A stretch of DNA of 64,000 nucleotides from Archilochus colubris (lineage: Eukaryota; Chordata; Aves; Apodiformes; Trochilidae): the NCBI GenBank assembly GCA_023079485.1, contig CM041083.1, forward strand, positions 155,762,552 through 155,826,551. Reading direction: 5' to 3'. Positions within the stretch are counted from its first letter, which is position 1. Each line of letters opens with the position of its first letter. This document shows, piece by piece, positions 1-11,870 of this stretch. The notes beneath the pieces were generated by a model that ran no database searches, was not told where the DNA came from, and saw nothing but the letters and a program-made list of their open reading frames with translations. The position numbers were made by a program, and so were the translations under genes.

Positions 1-2909
1 GTAGACAATAAGGGGAAAAATGAACAAGAGTAAATGCTATTGAAAGAACTCCACAGGACAATCAAGGAACAGACTATTCAAGCAAGACATATATTAATGT
101 AGTCATACACAAGTTAATATATTTCAATTTGAGGGCACAGGCTGTCTTAACTTTAAAGAAGATTTTTAAACAACAGTGGGAAGCAGAGCTGCAAGTGCAG
201 TGCTGTAGTCAGAAAACCTATTTTAATCCCCACACATGCACAGAGAGGCAGAATGAACTTGAAAGAGGTGTCCCTACTGTGTACAGCATTGAAAATGGAA
301 CCAGTCATCTGGCTACTGAAGGCAGGCATCTAAACTCTTAAAATGAAAACTGAACACCTAGAAGAGGTAAAGGGACAAAACATAATTTTCAGTTTGACAA
401 AATGCTTTACACTGAGAAACATGTTTACCATGCTCTTGCCAGTTTTTCAACCAAGTTTACTCTGGTTCGGTATTGTGGTATCAATTATCTTGTCAAGTAG
501 GAAGGCTGAAGCAGAAACACAACATACACTCAGTTTTAGAATTCTCATTTACTTAACCTAATTATGTTGTCATTTATAATGTTTTATGTATGACTGCCGT
601 TTCTGCAGCAGATAAATGTGTTAGCAGTGAATAAGAATAAGCTTCCTCCTCTCTAGTGCAGGGCAGAGCTACGTGTTGGCATTTAAGTAATAGCATCAAT
701 CACCTGAGGTATCCTTAGGGTAGACTGAAGAAAGTCTCTCTCACTTCTTTTGTTTCCATTCATGGATTAATTGTGACTGTTTGTTATTCCTTCTTCTTAC
801 CCAATTTGTTTACACTATATATGAAACAGATACAGAAACAGTACACATCAGTTCCTGTTTTAGATAGGCATGTATTAGGTATGTGTTCTTTTTTGTGTCT
901 GTTACAATATTGTCCTAAAATGTGTTCTAGCTATTACTTTATGCCACATTCCACTTTTGCATGACCTTTCTGTGCTCATACCCCTTGATATTTAGGATAT
1001 TTGGATTACTATGACTGAAGAAGTTATTGGACATCAGAGGTGAAATTTATCTTATCCTAACTTCAGGACTGAGATTCTCTTCCTGACTTTGCAGGCTGTG
1101 GTAGGTATCGGTTGCCTAGACACAGGTATAGATTGTAATTGAATACAATCAGGAATATCTGACATATTATTTCACAATTCAAAGATATTACACAGAATCT
1201 CATCACTCCAGTCCCTCTCAGAAGCTATTTTGAAGGACCATGAAGTTGGCATGGTAATATCATTTAAGAGCTAATACTGAAAAAAAGAGAAAGGCAAGAG
1301 ATGAGGGTGAGGGTAAAGGAATGTTTTTACACCAGAACATATCCAACTTATTATTAGTCATATTGTTAAAGCAGTAGCTATCATCTGAAGAAAGCTTACA
1401 TATTTTACATGTAAGTAACATTTTAGGTATTTGCAGTGTTATTATTATTGTTGTTGTTGATGATGATTATTATTACTGTCATCCAGTATGGTATGGCATG
1501 GGATATATTTCATTTAAATCTTCAGAGTAACACTAAGCAAGTTGCACTGTCACCTTCTTATTTCATTAATATTTCATTTCAATGAGACATCTGAAATATT
1601 TAAACCAAGAGACTTCACAGTGTGGAAAGATTTGTTCAATAATACCACTTTTTTGCTGTAAAAAGAAACTGTTTTTCTTGAATGTCATGGAATTATTTGG
1701 CAAGCTAGCAACCAGAAATAAAGTTGAAGGAACTCTTGTTCACAAATAACTTGTAACAACTGGAGAATTTCATACCTTTAAGCACATACATCAACAGTAT
1801 GTCAAGAGTGTCAGCTGTGTAGCAGCATCTCTGGTACATTGGCCTAGCAAAGATTCAGTGCTGTGAGGTAAATGAAACAATGGCTTTCTGTGGAGCTGTG
1901 TGCTGTACAGAGATTTATTAGTCAGGTCTGATAAAAGAGGTAGATAAACATCTATTTTTGCTGTTGGGTTTTTTGGTAACTGATTTGTAATAAAACACAC
2001 ATGCAAATATAGATATCCTCTCTCTATATATATACCTCTATATTACACTATACAGTCACATGGAAGTAGTGTAATGCATGGAGAAATCTAGTGTCAGCAC
2101 ATTTCTGGACTAATCAATGCATTGAAAATACAAGGAAAGATGGCAAGAGTATTGGCACCACCTATGTGAAATACCTTTCTCTCTTTGGATTTATGCTATA
2201 TAGAAAGGTGTGGGAGAAGACAGCATGAAAGAATTGGTCCTGAACATGCTGAGAGTACCCATGACTAGAGAGAAAAATTGGATCAAAGGAAGCATGGCCT
2301 TGACTGTAATCTTGTGTCAATCTACTGACCAGGGGGCTGATTACTATAACTATGGTCACAGAAATCACAGTTCAAGAATTTTCCTTCTGGCAAACATTTT
2401 AGCAAAAAAACAAGTATCAAGCAGACCCACAGGTACTCTCTATGTTCTACATGAAAACATCATCTACAGATGTGTGAAATACTTTTAAAACTTTCTTGCT
2501 TTCTCTCCTCTCAATCTGCTACTATGAAAGCAAGTATTTATTTGACAAGCTGAAATCAGCAGAAAAGTAGAGATTACAGATTCATACAGTTGAAGCATCA
2601 CATTCATCTTATATGACGGTGATGGGAATATGAGAACAGCAGTCCATGATTAATGTTTGTGCAGCTTGCTCTTTTTTAATTTTTTCTTGAAGCAGAAAAT
2701 GTACAGTCGGAGAACACACTCTGATTTTATCAGTTAAATTGCCATGTATCATCCATAAAAAATGGTTTCACAGGTATCTCTTCCTGATCTGTCCTGGCTT
2801 TCTGTATAACCTAGCCAAGTCACTGAAGATGTTTAAATCCTGGTTCTCATAGTAAAATAAGATTGCTAGCTAAGGATACATGAAACTTTAAATAAAAAAT
2901 TTTGGCCAG
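1..2909. other. No gene recognised; AT-rich single-copy-like DNA
   Basis: Nothing here resembles a known protein, RNA gene or avian repeat that I can name. Open frames are under 100 codons, lack family motifs and show no exon-like structure. A short TTA/TTG/ATG trinucleotide tract lies at 1438-1477. Old, unrecognisable repeats may be present. Confidence 0.5.
1438..1477. repeat. Imperfect trinucleotide microsatellite (ATT/GTT/GAT)
   Basis: About 40 bases run as ATT units, then GTT, then GAT, then ATT again. This is an impure trinucleotide array, probably stepwise decay of one repeat. Confidence 0.75.
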
Positions 2910-3910
2910 CTGGAAGTTAAGAGCTTGAGTTCAAGTTTAGGGAAGCTAAAGCTATAGAAGTTTTTCTTTTTATCCCTGGCAAGATTTAATTCTATCTGGG
3001 CTCTTTCCTAACCTGATCCCTGGCTGCTTAGGCAACTCCTTCATACTCTTCCCAGGCTACCTGTCCTGCTTCTGCCCTCTGTAGTCTTTCTTTATATACC
3101 TCAGTGTGTCCAGAAGGTCCTTGTTCGCTCATGCAGGTCTTGTCATTCTTTTCTGCCTTCCTCTTTGTTATACTGAATTGCGTCTGGGCTTGAAGGAGGT
3201 GACCCTTGAATATGACCAGCTTTCTTGGGCTCCTCTCCTCTCTGGGGTCTCCATAATTTCGACTAGATTGTAGCCCTTCGACTGCACACAGATCTCTAAT
3301 TCCTCCTGTTTATTCCTCATACTGAGTGCATTGGCATAGACAGATTTCAGAGAGGGGATTGAGCATGCAGCTTTCACCCTAGAAGGGTGGAAGCTCTTTG
3401 GATTCTCATCATGGCAGGTAGCTGAAGAACCTTTGTTACTACTCTGCCTGTCTGAGCTCATTCTCCAGCTGACTGTAATGGCTTGAGATTTGACATTTTA
3501 ATTCCCACTCCCAAAGTTCTTCAGATTAAAGTTTGTTTAAAAAATTCATTTACCAACTCAGTTCCAAAGATCTTCATGCCACTTCTAGAAAGATCCCATC
3601 CCTCCCTAACAGGTTAATATCAGAATAGGACGTCCCACTTTTGTTAAATTAAAAACCAAAACAAAATAAAAAAACAACAACAAAAAAACCCTGACCAAAA
3701 CAAACAAATACACCAGCCCAAAACAAACAATAAAAACAAAACTTTCACACCACCACCAGTTATGTAGCCAAAGGTAGTTATGTTTTATACATCTATTTCT
3801 GACTGCCCCCATCGGCATGACTCCAACTGATAAAACGGAGGAAAGGATATCCTGGGCCCCAAAATTTTTTAGTTGTTGCCCCAGATCTCTGTAACCTTTC
3901 ATGATTCTTG
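2910..3910 (-). mobile_element. CR1 LINE fragment: ORF1 esterase-like end plus ORF2 endonuclease start
   Basis: Read on the minus strand. From about 3907 to 3570 the translation resembles the esterase (SGNH)-like C-terminal part of CR1 ORF1: it opens with YRDLGQQLKNFGAQDILSS and ends in a RDG motif. From 3461 to 3168 a 97-codon frame resembles the start of CR1 ORF2, the endonuclease (NALSMRNKQEELEICVQSKG). At about 3130-2920 the linker before the reverse transcriptase is recognisable out of frame (WEEYEGVA). The catalytic part of the endonuclease between 3168 and 3130 is missing. Stops, frameshifts and a CAAA-rich expansion (3651-3742) show it is dead. This is the only piece here carrying the 5' half of CR1; all the others are 5'-truncated 3' ends. 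The ORF1 assignment is less certain than the ORF2 one. Confidence 0.75.
3651..3742. repeat. A-rich (CAAA/ACAAA) low-complexity tract
   Basis: About 90 bases of almost pure A and C with CAAA-like units, lying inside the CR1 ORF1 remnant. It creates the hydrophobic F/L/V-rich run in the minus-strand translation, which is an artefact. Confidence 0.8.
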
Positions 3911-6900
3911 CTGGGTTACAGATTGGAAGAGTAATAACAAGTAGAAATCCATTCTCTTAACAAGCTGAGGTGCCCATTTATCAATATCTTGAACCTTGTC
4001 TCTTATGTTTTCCTGTCCAGCCAGAAGATGGGCAGCTCAGTGCCTGATGTAAACACTTTGAAAATATGGTAAAATAATAGCTCAGATCATAGCAGTGACT
4101 TTTAACAAACAGTGAATAAACTGGTACTGGGTATTAATTACAAAATGGTTCATTATGCAAGATTGCTTTGCTATTCCTATTTGTCAAAGATCTTAGCCCT
4201 AGATAGCTGCCTTAACATTTACTCAGTGTCTGTATTACATGCATATATATCTACAAAAAGGCTGTGTGTATACACCTCTTAAATTCAGAACTTGCTCTGG
4301 AATTTTAGAGAAAGCTGAATGCAAATATCAAATAATGAATTAACTACAAATACACTGAGAATATAAACCCAGAAATTTTATATTTTTTATTTATTATAGG
4401 TTGTTTTTTTTTTATATTACATAGTTATTAGGAATTATTTATTCCATGGCACAAAACTCAGTGAATTTGGATTTGAATGAAAGGGTGATAAACCAATAAC
4501 TATATTTAGCACAAAAAGAAATATTATGTAGTTCTTAATGATTTTCAGCTTGAGTGGAAGGTATATTTCATTGTCAAATGCATGCAAGGTTTTCATCCAT
4601 CTGCCTGTCTGAAGTCCTGGAAGGTTGCAATTGTTCTGTGAATTCAGCAGTGATTTAATGCTCAATTGTTTTCTCCTCTTTCTCCGAATTGTACAAATAT
4701 GGAGGAAATGCACCAGGGAAAATTGAAACAATTTAATAACGTTCTACATTCTCTGCCAAAAAATTAATTAATGTTTATATTGATAGAATGTTCCTTGGTA
4801 AAACAAACAGAGATTTTAAATAATACCTTATTCTTAAAACTCCCAAACATGTTTTTACAAAATTTTCATTGGTATCCTAGATGTGAAAACTAGTCACTGA
4901 CTTCCATATTTGCTCATTAGATTTTCACTTACCACTGTAATGAGACTGAAACATTCAAGAATGAGTCTTTCAGGTATTGACTGTGTATTCATTACAGAAA
5001 AAAAGATGTGCAGAATATTTTTGAGTTATGTGTTCTAAAACAACATTTACAATATTGATTACACCTTTACTTTATTCAGTAAAGGATATCAACATTAGGA
5101 GACAGATCTTAAAGCTCCTGGCTTCTAGTTGCCTGTAGAGATGTATGTTTTTAGACCCAAATTTTAAAAAGGATTTATACTTTTAACCATTTAAAGACTC
5201 ACTTTCTATTGATTTCTATGGATAGCTGAATAGGTTTTCCTCACTTTCTGAGTCAGATGTGTATTTTGATGCTGAGAAGCTAACCTCTGATTTCACTACA
5301 GATTTTTCTCTGACTCTTTTAGATTTCCCCTCCTTCCACTTGCAGTGGTAGTACTACCAGTGATAGTACTGGTGGGTTTTTTACCTCTGCCAGTATTTTA
5401 AGAGATAGGAGCACAAAGCAAGAAACAGAAAACCTAAATTCCAATGCCTGATACCAGGTTGCAGATTAAGATAAGATTTTCATGATTTCATTCTTGATTT
5501 TATGACATTTAACAAACTATTTAGGAATCTCTGAAATTCTGAGGTGGAGTGTCAGCTTTGAAGGTCTTTTGCAGAATTTTTTCTTGTCAATGTGATAACA
5601 GTATGTTTTACTCTGCTTTAAAAAAAATGCTTGTATAACAGTACAGTTATGTGGAGCCAAGTGGAAACTTCAGAAGGAAAATCGCTCTCTTCCTGCAAAG
5701 AGATTGGTTTGTACAACTAAAGAAGCATCTATTCCAACACAAACCAAGCTTAACAAGTAGTGGGTTAGGGCTTTTTTGCATTGTATCAGTGGGGTTGTGA
5801 GAGTCTGGCCTAGCATCATGGAAACCATGGTGACCCAGAGACTCTGTTTAATAGCACTGGCTTTCAACGCTAGCTTACTATAAATACTGTTACAGCAATA
5901 TTAATCAAGAGACAATTTTTTACTACAAGAGAGCAGTTTAGATACTGAGAATATATCAAACATTAGTCCAAATACATTGTATATTTATTAAAAAGAAGTA
6001 TAAAACAAAACTCCAATTACAAGTGAAAGGGCAAGGCTCCTTCTTATCTATTCTAGATAAAGTTTTGACATACATTGAGAGACAAAAAGGTCACAGATGG
6101 GTCACACTATTTTTTTTAGCATAAATTTATAGTCTAAAAAGCAACAACGGGAGGACGACCTAGATGGCAAATAAACTTGTAAAGGCTTGAAGTCATTATT
6201 TCTCTGTACCATAATGCATTCAAGAGAGCAGAAGAAAGATCATAGTCATAATGAAAAAACTCCACAGACTTAATAGACACTTTTTGCAGCAGAGTTCTAT
6301 TACGGAAGAAAGTTGGCTTTCAGTGTTCTTTAATATATGTTAAACAAAAACTATTATTACACAGAGACAAAATGCATTCTTTAAATGGATGATTGAATTT
6401 CACTTGTAAGATATTAAATTTCCTTATTTTCCAGCAGAATAAAAATAGCTCGATGCCATGAAAACTGAGTTGCTGTCTCTCCTTTTAGGAGTGATAATCA
6501 GTGGGCTGTATCCTTTACAAATGTTACTGCTGAAATCACTTTTATTTGGTTCTTTTATTTGTCTTGAGGCTTGTAAAGAACATGACATGGAATAGATTAT
6601 TTACATTACCTTACCAAATAAAAAAATCAATTTCTTTTTATGGACTAATCAGTTCTGCTTAATCTTTTAGTGTCTCGTTTCTGTTTTCATAATTTATATG
6701 CTAATAGAAATTTTAACTTTTAGAATACATCACTTCTTACATATGAAAGTTAGTAGAAGAAAACAGAGAAACAAAAAAATCTTATGAGATAAAGATTTAC
6801 AGTCTCAGAATAGATCCACAGTGAAGATGGAACAGAACTGCTGAGAAGTTACCTCCTTTATCACTACTTTGTTGTCATGGATGGTTTTTTTCCTCTAACA

Positions 6901-7014
6901 CTGTAATATTAAGTTGCTCTTCAATAAATTATTATGCAAAATTATTTTCTATATTAAAAAGTGACATAATGTGTGACACACTTAGGAAACAATGCTGTAC
7001 TGGATTTCATTATG
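3911..7014. other. No gene recognised; AT-rich DNA
   Basis: No coding, RNA or repeat family signal that I can name. It includes a T-rich patch (4381-4420) and a small palindrome GGTAGTACTACC near 5347. The short open frames have no recognisable motif. Confidence 0.5.
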
Positions 7015-7637
7015 TGTCCCCATTTTAGCTTGGATAAGGTTTCTTACTACTAGCTGGTACAGGGTTGTGTTTTGGATTTAGAGTGAGAATAATGTAGATA
7101 ACACACTGATGTTTTCGTTGTTACTAAGTGGTGCATAACCTAAGGACTTTTCAGCTTCCCAAATCGTCAATGAGAAGGTAAATAAGAAACTAGGAGGGAG
7201 CACAGTCAGGACAGTTGACCCAAAATAGTCAAAGGGATACTCCATAATATTCTAAAGCATATGACATCATGCTCAGTATATAAAATAGGATCAATTAGAC
7301 AGAAGCAATAGATTGCTGATCAAGAGCTACCTGAGAATCAGTGGGTGGTGAACATTAGCGTAGTGCATCGCTTATCTTACTTGATGTTTATTTTTTTTTT
7401 GTTAACTTTCATTGCAATAAAATTATTATTCGATATTCAGTTATTAGAAGTATTAGTATTAGTACTAGTACTAGTAATATTTTTGCTTCTTTTATTTCAA
7501 TTATTATACTATTTTTATCTCAACCCATGAATTTTTTATTTTTTTTTTTTGTCATCTCTGTCCCACTGCTTGGGTGAAGGAGGAGTGAGCGAGCAGCTTT
7601 TTGGTGCATAGTTGTCAGCTGCTATTAAACCATGACT
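7015..7637 (+). mobile_element. Solo LTR, ERVL-like avian endogenous retrovirus
   Basis: About 620 bp match by eye the common avian ERVL-like LTR repeated elsewhere in this window. It starts TGTCCCCATTTTAGC, continues through the 'stagctggtac...gtgttttggattta' block, the 'gtcaggacagttgaccc...aaagggatactcc' block and a TATATAAA box near 7280, and ends in '...gtcagctgctattaaaccatgac'. The internal part near 7437-7477 has expanded into a TAGTAT/TAGTAC repeat. No gag, pol or env flanks it, so it is a recombination-derived solo LTR. No matching 5-bp duplication is visible at its ends. Confidence 0.85.
7437..7477. repeat. TAGTAT/TAGTAC microsatellite inside the LTR
   Basis: About 40 bases of TTAGTA/CTAGTA units, including the self-complementary stretch TAGTACTAGTACTA. 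Other copies of the same LTR lack it, so it is a secondary expansion. Confidence 0.7.
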
Positions 7638-7644
7638 CCTGTAG

Positions 7645-8169
7645 AGAATTTCATAATAACTTATATGGTAATATGATTTAGATTTGTGACCAAAGCAGTG
7701 CTGCAAATACAGGGATGCTATAATTGTTCTTAAGCAGTGCTTACACAGCCTGAAGGCCTTTTCTGATTCTCACCCCACCCCAACACTGAATACACTAGGA
7801 CGGTACACAGCTAGGAAAGCTGACCCCCAAAGTGACATTCCATACCATATCCTGTCTTGCTCAGCAACACAAGCTGGATGAAGAAGGAGGAAGAGGAGAC
7901 ATATGGAGTGATGGCTTTTGTCTTCCTAAGTAACTGCTATGCATGAAGGAAACCTGCTTTCCTGGATGTGGTTGAACACCCGCCTGCTCTTAGGATTTTC
8001 TTTATTTCACTTTGCTTGCATATGCACCCTTCACTTTTCTATTAAGCTGCCTTTATCTTGATCCGTCAGTTTTGCCACTTCTACCTTTCTGAGTCTCTTT
8101 CCAATCCCACCTCTAGGGACTAAGCAAGAGGCTGTGTGGTGTCGATCTGGTTCTTGGTTTTAAACATAA
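7645..8169 (+). mobile_element. Second solo ERVL-like LTR, other subfamily
   Basis: About 520 bp. It carries the 'gatttgtgaccaaagcagtgctgc' block, 'gcagtgcttacacagcctgaaggcctttt', 'aaagctgacccccaaagtgacattccataccat', the 'gaacacccgcctgct' block and a degraded end near 8166. It is in the same orientation as the LTR ending at 7637, only a few bases away, but differs in the 5' block, so the two are not the LTRs of one provirus. It resembles the copies at 33.1, 41.2 and 58.1 kb. Confidence 0.8.
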
Positions 8170-8974
8170 AAATCAAGTTTAGTTGCTTTTTTAAAAAAAT
8201 TATTACTATTATTTTCACAAATCTTACATGGGCGTTAAGTTCAGACAGTGGGAACATTTTGAGATATAACAATAAAGAAAACCAGACATTTCATTAATAG
8301 TCTCTGCAAGCCAGCTTGCACATGCTTTGTTCTGCATCTCAGTCACATGTTTAAGGCACTCTGCAGGGTGCTGGAGGTATCCAAGCTAAAACATACAGCA
8401 TTATTTGCCTCAGAGACCAAATTGCATCTGAGATATTCCATCAGGTTTGTTTGACAATATACATTTCCATAAAGCCACATTTTTAAACAATGTTATTTCT
8501 AAACAGCTGTAGATTTTTATTGTTTCATTCCACATGTACTTTTCCAAAATTGTGCTTATTTGCTTAAAAGGATGGTACTGCTCCTTTTTAGAATAATTAA
8601 AAAAATAAGCCTCTGCCTCATCCTCATCCAGTGTTATCTAACATTTCAAAACTTCCATCTAGTCTCTTGAATCCTTTATAGTTTCTTTTAAGTCTAGCAA
8701 GCTACATGTCCCAGGCAATTAAAAAAAAATACTTTCAACTTGAAATATTTTACTATCCTTCCTAATTGCACACAGAATACCGGGTATTCTTCATTCTTCA
8801 GTGTTAAAGTATATATTATATTATTTCTTCTGAAATATAGGTAAGAAGCATTTTTCACTTTTTACTTCATTGCAACAATCATAATTTTCAGTCTTCAGTG
8901 AATGTTTTTTTTTTTGCTTGTGTCTGTTGGTTGTGTATTTTAAGTATATTGTCACTGCAATACTACTTTTAGAA
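8170..8974. other. No gene recognised
   Basis: AT-rich DNA with short poly-T and poly-A runs. No coding or repeat signal identified. Confidence 0.5.
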
Positions 8975-9560
8975 TGATAAAACATTCCAAATTTGAAGGG
9001 ATCTCAAAAAACTATCTGTTTCATAATTTCATGGGAAGGGGAGCAGTCTAGATGGGAGGGGTGGGGACTCTTCAATGTCCCGGGTTGTTCCAGGAAATAG
9101 TTGCTCTCACTGAAAAAAAATGTACATCTAATAATAAGGTGAAGAATCTCCCAATGCAGCTTGTAACCCGCAGCACCTTGTCCCTTCCATGTGGCCCCTT
9201 GTGAAGAGAGAGCATTTTTTACTGGAAAGCTGAGATAAAGTCTGCTCTGACCCTTTTCTTCTCCAGGGGGAAAATTCTTCCATCTTTCCTCACAGAACAC
9301 ATTGTCAAGCACTTTGATCATCTTTGTGACCCTCCTTTGGACCCTCTCCAGCCTGTCCTCATCTTTCTTGAATTGTGATGACCAGAAAAAGCCAGAGCAC
9401 AGGTGTGTCCTGACAAGCGCTGAGTAGAGAAGAACGATTGTGTCTCTATCTCTGCTAACAATGCCCCTGTGGATATGGCCCTGGATCTGATTTGCCTTGG
9501 TTGCTGCATTAGCACACTGGTGACTTATGTTCAGCTGTTGTCTACCAGGATTCCTCATTT
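8975..9560 (-). mobile_element. CR1 LINE 3' part, ORF2 C-terminus, old copy
   Basis: On the minus strand the frame 9618-9004 contains the CR1 ORF2 C-terminal signature in order: NISHQCANAATKANQIQG, then LLYSALVRTHL, then FKKDEDRLERVQRRVTKMIK, then CEERWKNFPPGEEKG. Below about 9230 the frame is lost, but 3'-UTR-like blocks continue to about 8975, where a weak tail remains. Its 5' end is truncated near 9560; the extra residues of the open frame above that point do not match CR1. The long open frame is therefore a chance fusion of CR1 and flank, not a host gene. Confidence 0.85.
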
Positions 9561-10711
9561 TTCTAGGTGCTATTTGTTTGCTATCAAAGCATTTTGTTAG
9601 TCCTCGGCATTCAGTCACACCGGCTCCTAATATTTCTCCTTGTCAAGACTCAACTACCAGTCTATTTTTTGTTAATTTCTCCCATAGCCTGCTGAATTGC
9701 TTGTGCAGATCCTGCCTGATTAACACCACCAAAGGACACATTGTGCAGATGGAGCTTCCGTTCTCTTCTACCCATCTATGATGGGGGTGTGCACTCTTGT
9801 TCCAACCTATCCTGATGAGTTTGCTGATTCCCTTGCTTGAAACAAACCTATGCTTCCAGCAAACTGAAAGCACTGACAGATAAGCCTTTCTAACTCTCTG
9901 GAGACCACAAGTTTCTGGGTAGGGTGGTACAGCTACCAGCTGGTTGGAGTAACCATCAGATCTTCGACATAAACCTGTGGGAGAGAAGATCAGGTAGAAG
10001 TGTGGAAGAGTGCTTCCCTTCCCTTGTACCCTGCTGCATTATCTGCAGTGCAAAAGGGTAATACTGCTCTCAGCAGATGTAGCTTCCTGCTGATGCCTCC
10101 CCCTGTTTTGGTTTTTTTTTTCTTTAATTATACAATTTTCTTTCCTAATAAACTGTTTATATTTTTATTGTCAAAGTTAGCTTCCGGATTTCAACAGGTT
10201 AATGTAGTCCTAATAATTATTAACCTAATTAATAGATGTGAATATCTGAATTTGAAGTTTCCTGTACTTACATTATTAATTACACATAAATGTCATTTAA
10301 AATTAAAGATGAAAGTGCAGAGGAGAAATGAGAACCCACCTGTTTAATTAGATTTATTATCATTATTATTCAGTGAACAGCGACAACATATCCTGAAAGC
10401 TCTTCCACTTGTAACTTACTTGTTAAAATTTTTTCTGACATTGACTTGATCTTGAATGTAAACCATGTTTTGACTTGATCTTATAAGGACTGTGCAGGAA
10501 AATTACCTCAAGCTTTATTAAGCTTCAAGAAGCTATAAATGGCTTCATTAAGAAGCCTAATTTGAGGGCTTCAAGAACTTCAGGTGCATACTGTAGTTCT
10601 AAAATTCAGTAAGAATTTCTTTTTTCTTTAAGTGTTGCAAGGCCTGATGATGTCAGAGAAATTCATGCTCTGTACTTTAATCCATGGTATCAGCTCCAAA
10701 CTGAGATGGAG
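9561..10711. other. No gene recognised
   Basis: A somewhat GC-richer stretch (9600-10100) followed by AT-rich DNA. Some blocks (9660-9870) read like old repeat material, but I cannot name the family. No exon structure is supported. Confidence 0.4.
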
Positions 10712-10925
10712 TGTCACAGTTTAGGGCCAGCTGGCATCAACCAGGCCTCCAGTCTCACCTCAACTGTGGGATAGGAAGGACAAAATCCACCCAAAGGCTT
10801 GTTAATCGAGACCAAGTTAGGGAGGTTTCCACTCCCTAATTATGGTAATGGGCAGAAAACAGAGTGACCCTACTTGGGAAGAAAAAGACTTATTTAATCT
10901 ACCAGGTAAAAGTTAATCTTCATTA
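10712..10925. mobile_element. Putative LTR fragment with TGTCACAG terminus
   Basis: The block opens with TGTCACAGTTTAGGGCCAGC, which looks like the edge of an avian ERV LTR, and runs about 210 bp to an AT-rich part near 10920. Orientation cannot be settled from the sequence. A CR1 3' end follows at once, so this and the block after the CR1 may be two parts of one interrupted element. Confidence 0.35.
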
Positions 10926-10967
10926 CTAAATCTTCATATCTTCTCCCCACCCTTCCTTTCTTCTCCT

Positions 10968-11453
10968 CAGTTCAGGAAGGAGATTGAGGTGCTGGAGCAG
11001 GTCCAGAGAAGGGCAAGGAGGCTGTGAAGAGATGCAGCACAAGTCCTGTGAGGAAGGGCTGAGGGAGCTGGGGGTGTTCAGTCTGGAGAAGAGGAGGCTC
11101 AGGGAAGACCTCATCACTCTCTACAACTCCCTGAAAGGAGGTTGTAGCCCAGGGGGGGTTGGTCTCTTTTCCCAGGCAACTCTCAGCAAGACAAGAGGGC
11201 ACGGTCTCAAGTTGTGCCAGGGGAGGTTTAGGTTAGATATTAGAAAGAATTTCTTTACGGAGAGGGTGATCAGATATTGGAATGGGCTGCCCAGGGAAGT
11301 AGTGGATTCTCTGTCCCTGGAGGTTTTTAACAAGAGAGTGGATGTGGCACTCAGTGCCATAGTCTGGTAACCACAGTGGTGGTGGGTCAAGGGTTGGACT
11401 AGATGAGCTCAGAGGTCCCTTCCAACCCGGCTGATTCTGTGACTCTGTGATTC
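10968..11453 (+). mobile_element. CR1 LINE 3' end, ORF2 C-terminus
   Basis: The plus-strand CR1 begins at 'cagttcaggaaggagattgag' ([10 protein letters not shown]). It continues through [45 protein letters not shown] and [22 protein letters not shown]. The 128-codon frame at 10984-11370 covers most of this and stops normally for the family at VALSAIVW. The 3' UTR and the tail of ATTCTGTGACTCTGTGATTC type end near 11453. It is 5'-truncated, the usual state for CR1, and is of the same subfamily as the 13.7-kb and 51.1-kb copies. Confidence 0.93.
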
Positions 11454-11870
11454 CTGGGCCTAAATTGTTTCACTCCTGCCTTCCTCTCAGCAGCACTGGT
11501 GTGGAACTGCTGCCAGGGAGTGTCACAGGTGGGTAGATATGGAGCTGCAACCTGTGCAAGATCACAGAGGCAGATATGGATCTGCAGCCACGAAGGACCA
11601 CATGCCAGAGAAGGGGACTGTTCCTGAAGCAGACCATGACTCTGTGGGTAGCATGCACAGGGAGGGACTCCAGGGCTCTCTACCATGAGAGGGACCCCAT
11701 CTTATAGAAGGGGAAGACTGTGAGAAGTCCTCACCCTGAGGAGGAAGGAGTGGCAGAAGCAACATGTGGTGAGTGGATTCTAAACCCTCGCTCTCCTTTC
11801 CTGTGTGCCACTGTTGGGCTGGGAGGTGAGGGAGGGGAGGCCTGGTTGATACCGACTGAGCCTAAACATG
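11454..11870 (+). mobile_element. Probable avian ERV LTR-type repeat, fragment
   Basis: It contains blocks I recognise from avian ERV LTR sequence: 'gagagggaccccatcttata', 'gaggaggaaggagtggcaga', 'caacatgtggtgagtgg' and 'tgggctgggaggtgaggg'. It is GC-richer than its surroundings. Overlapping frames on both strands here are not conserved coding. The exact family and both ends are uncertain. Confidence 0.5.

Noticed and set aside
9004..9618. 204-codon minus-strand frame as a possible host gene
   Set aside because: Its middle is CR1 ORF2 C-terminus; the ends are flank and out-of-frame CR1 sequence.
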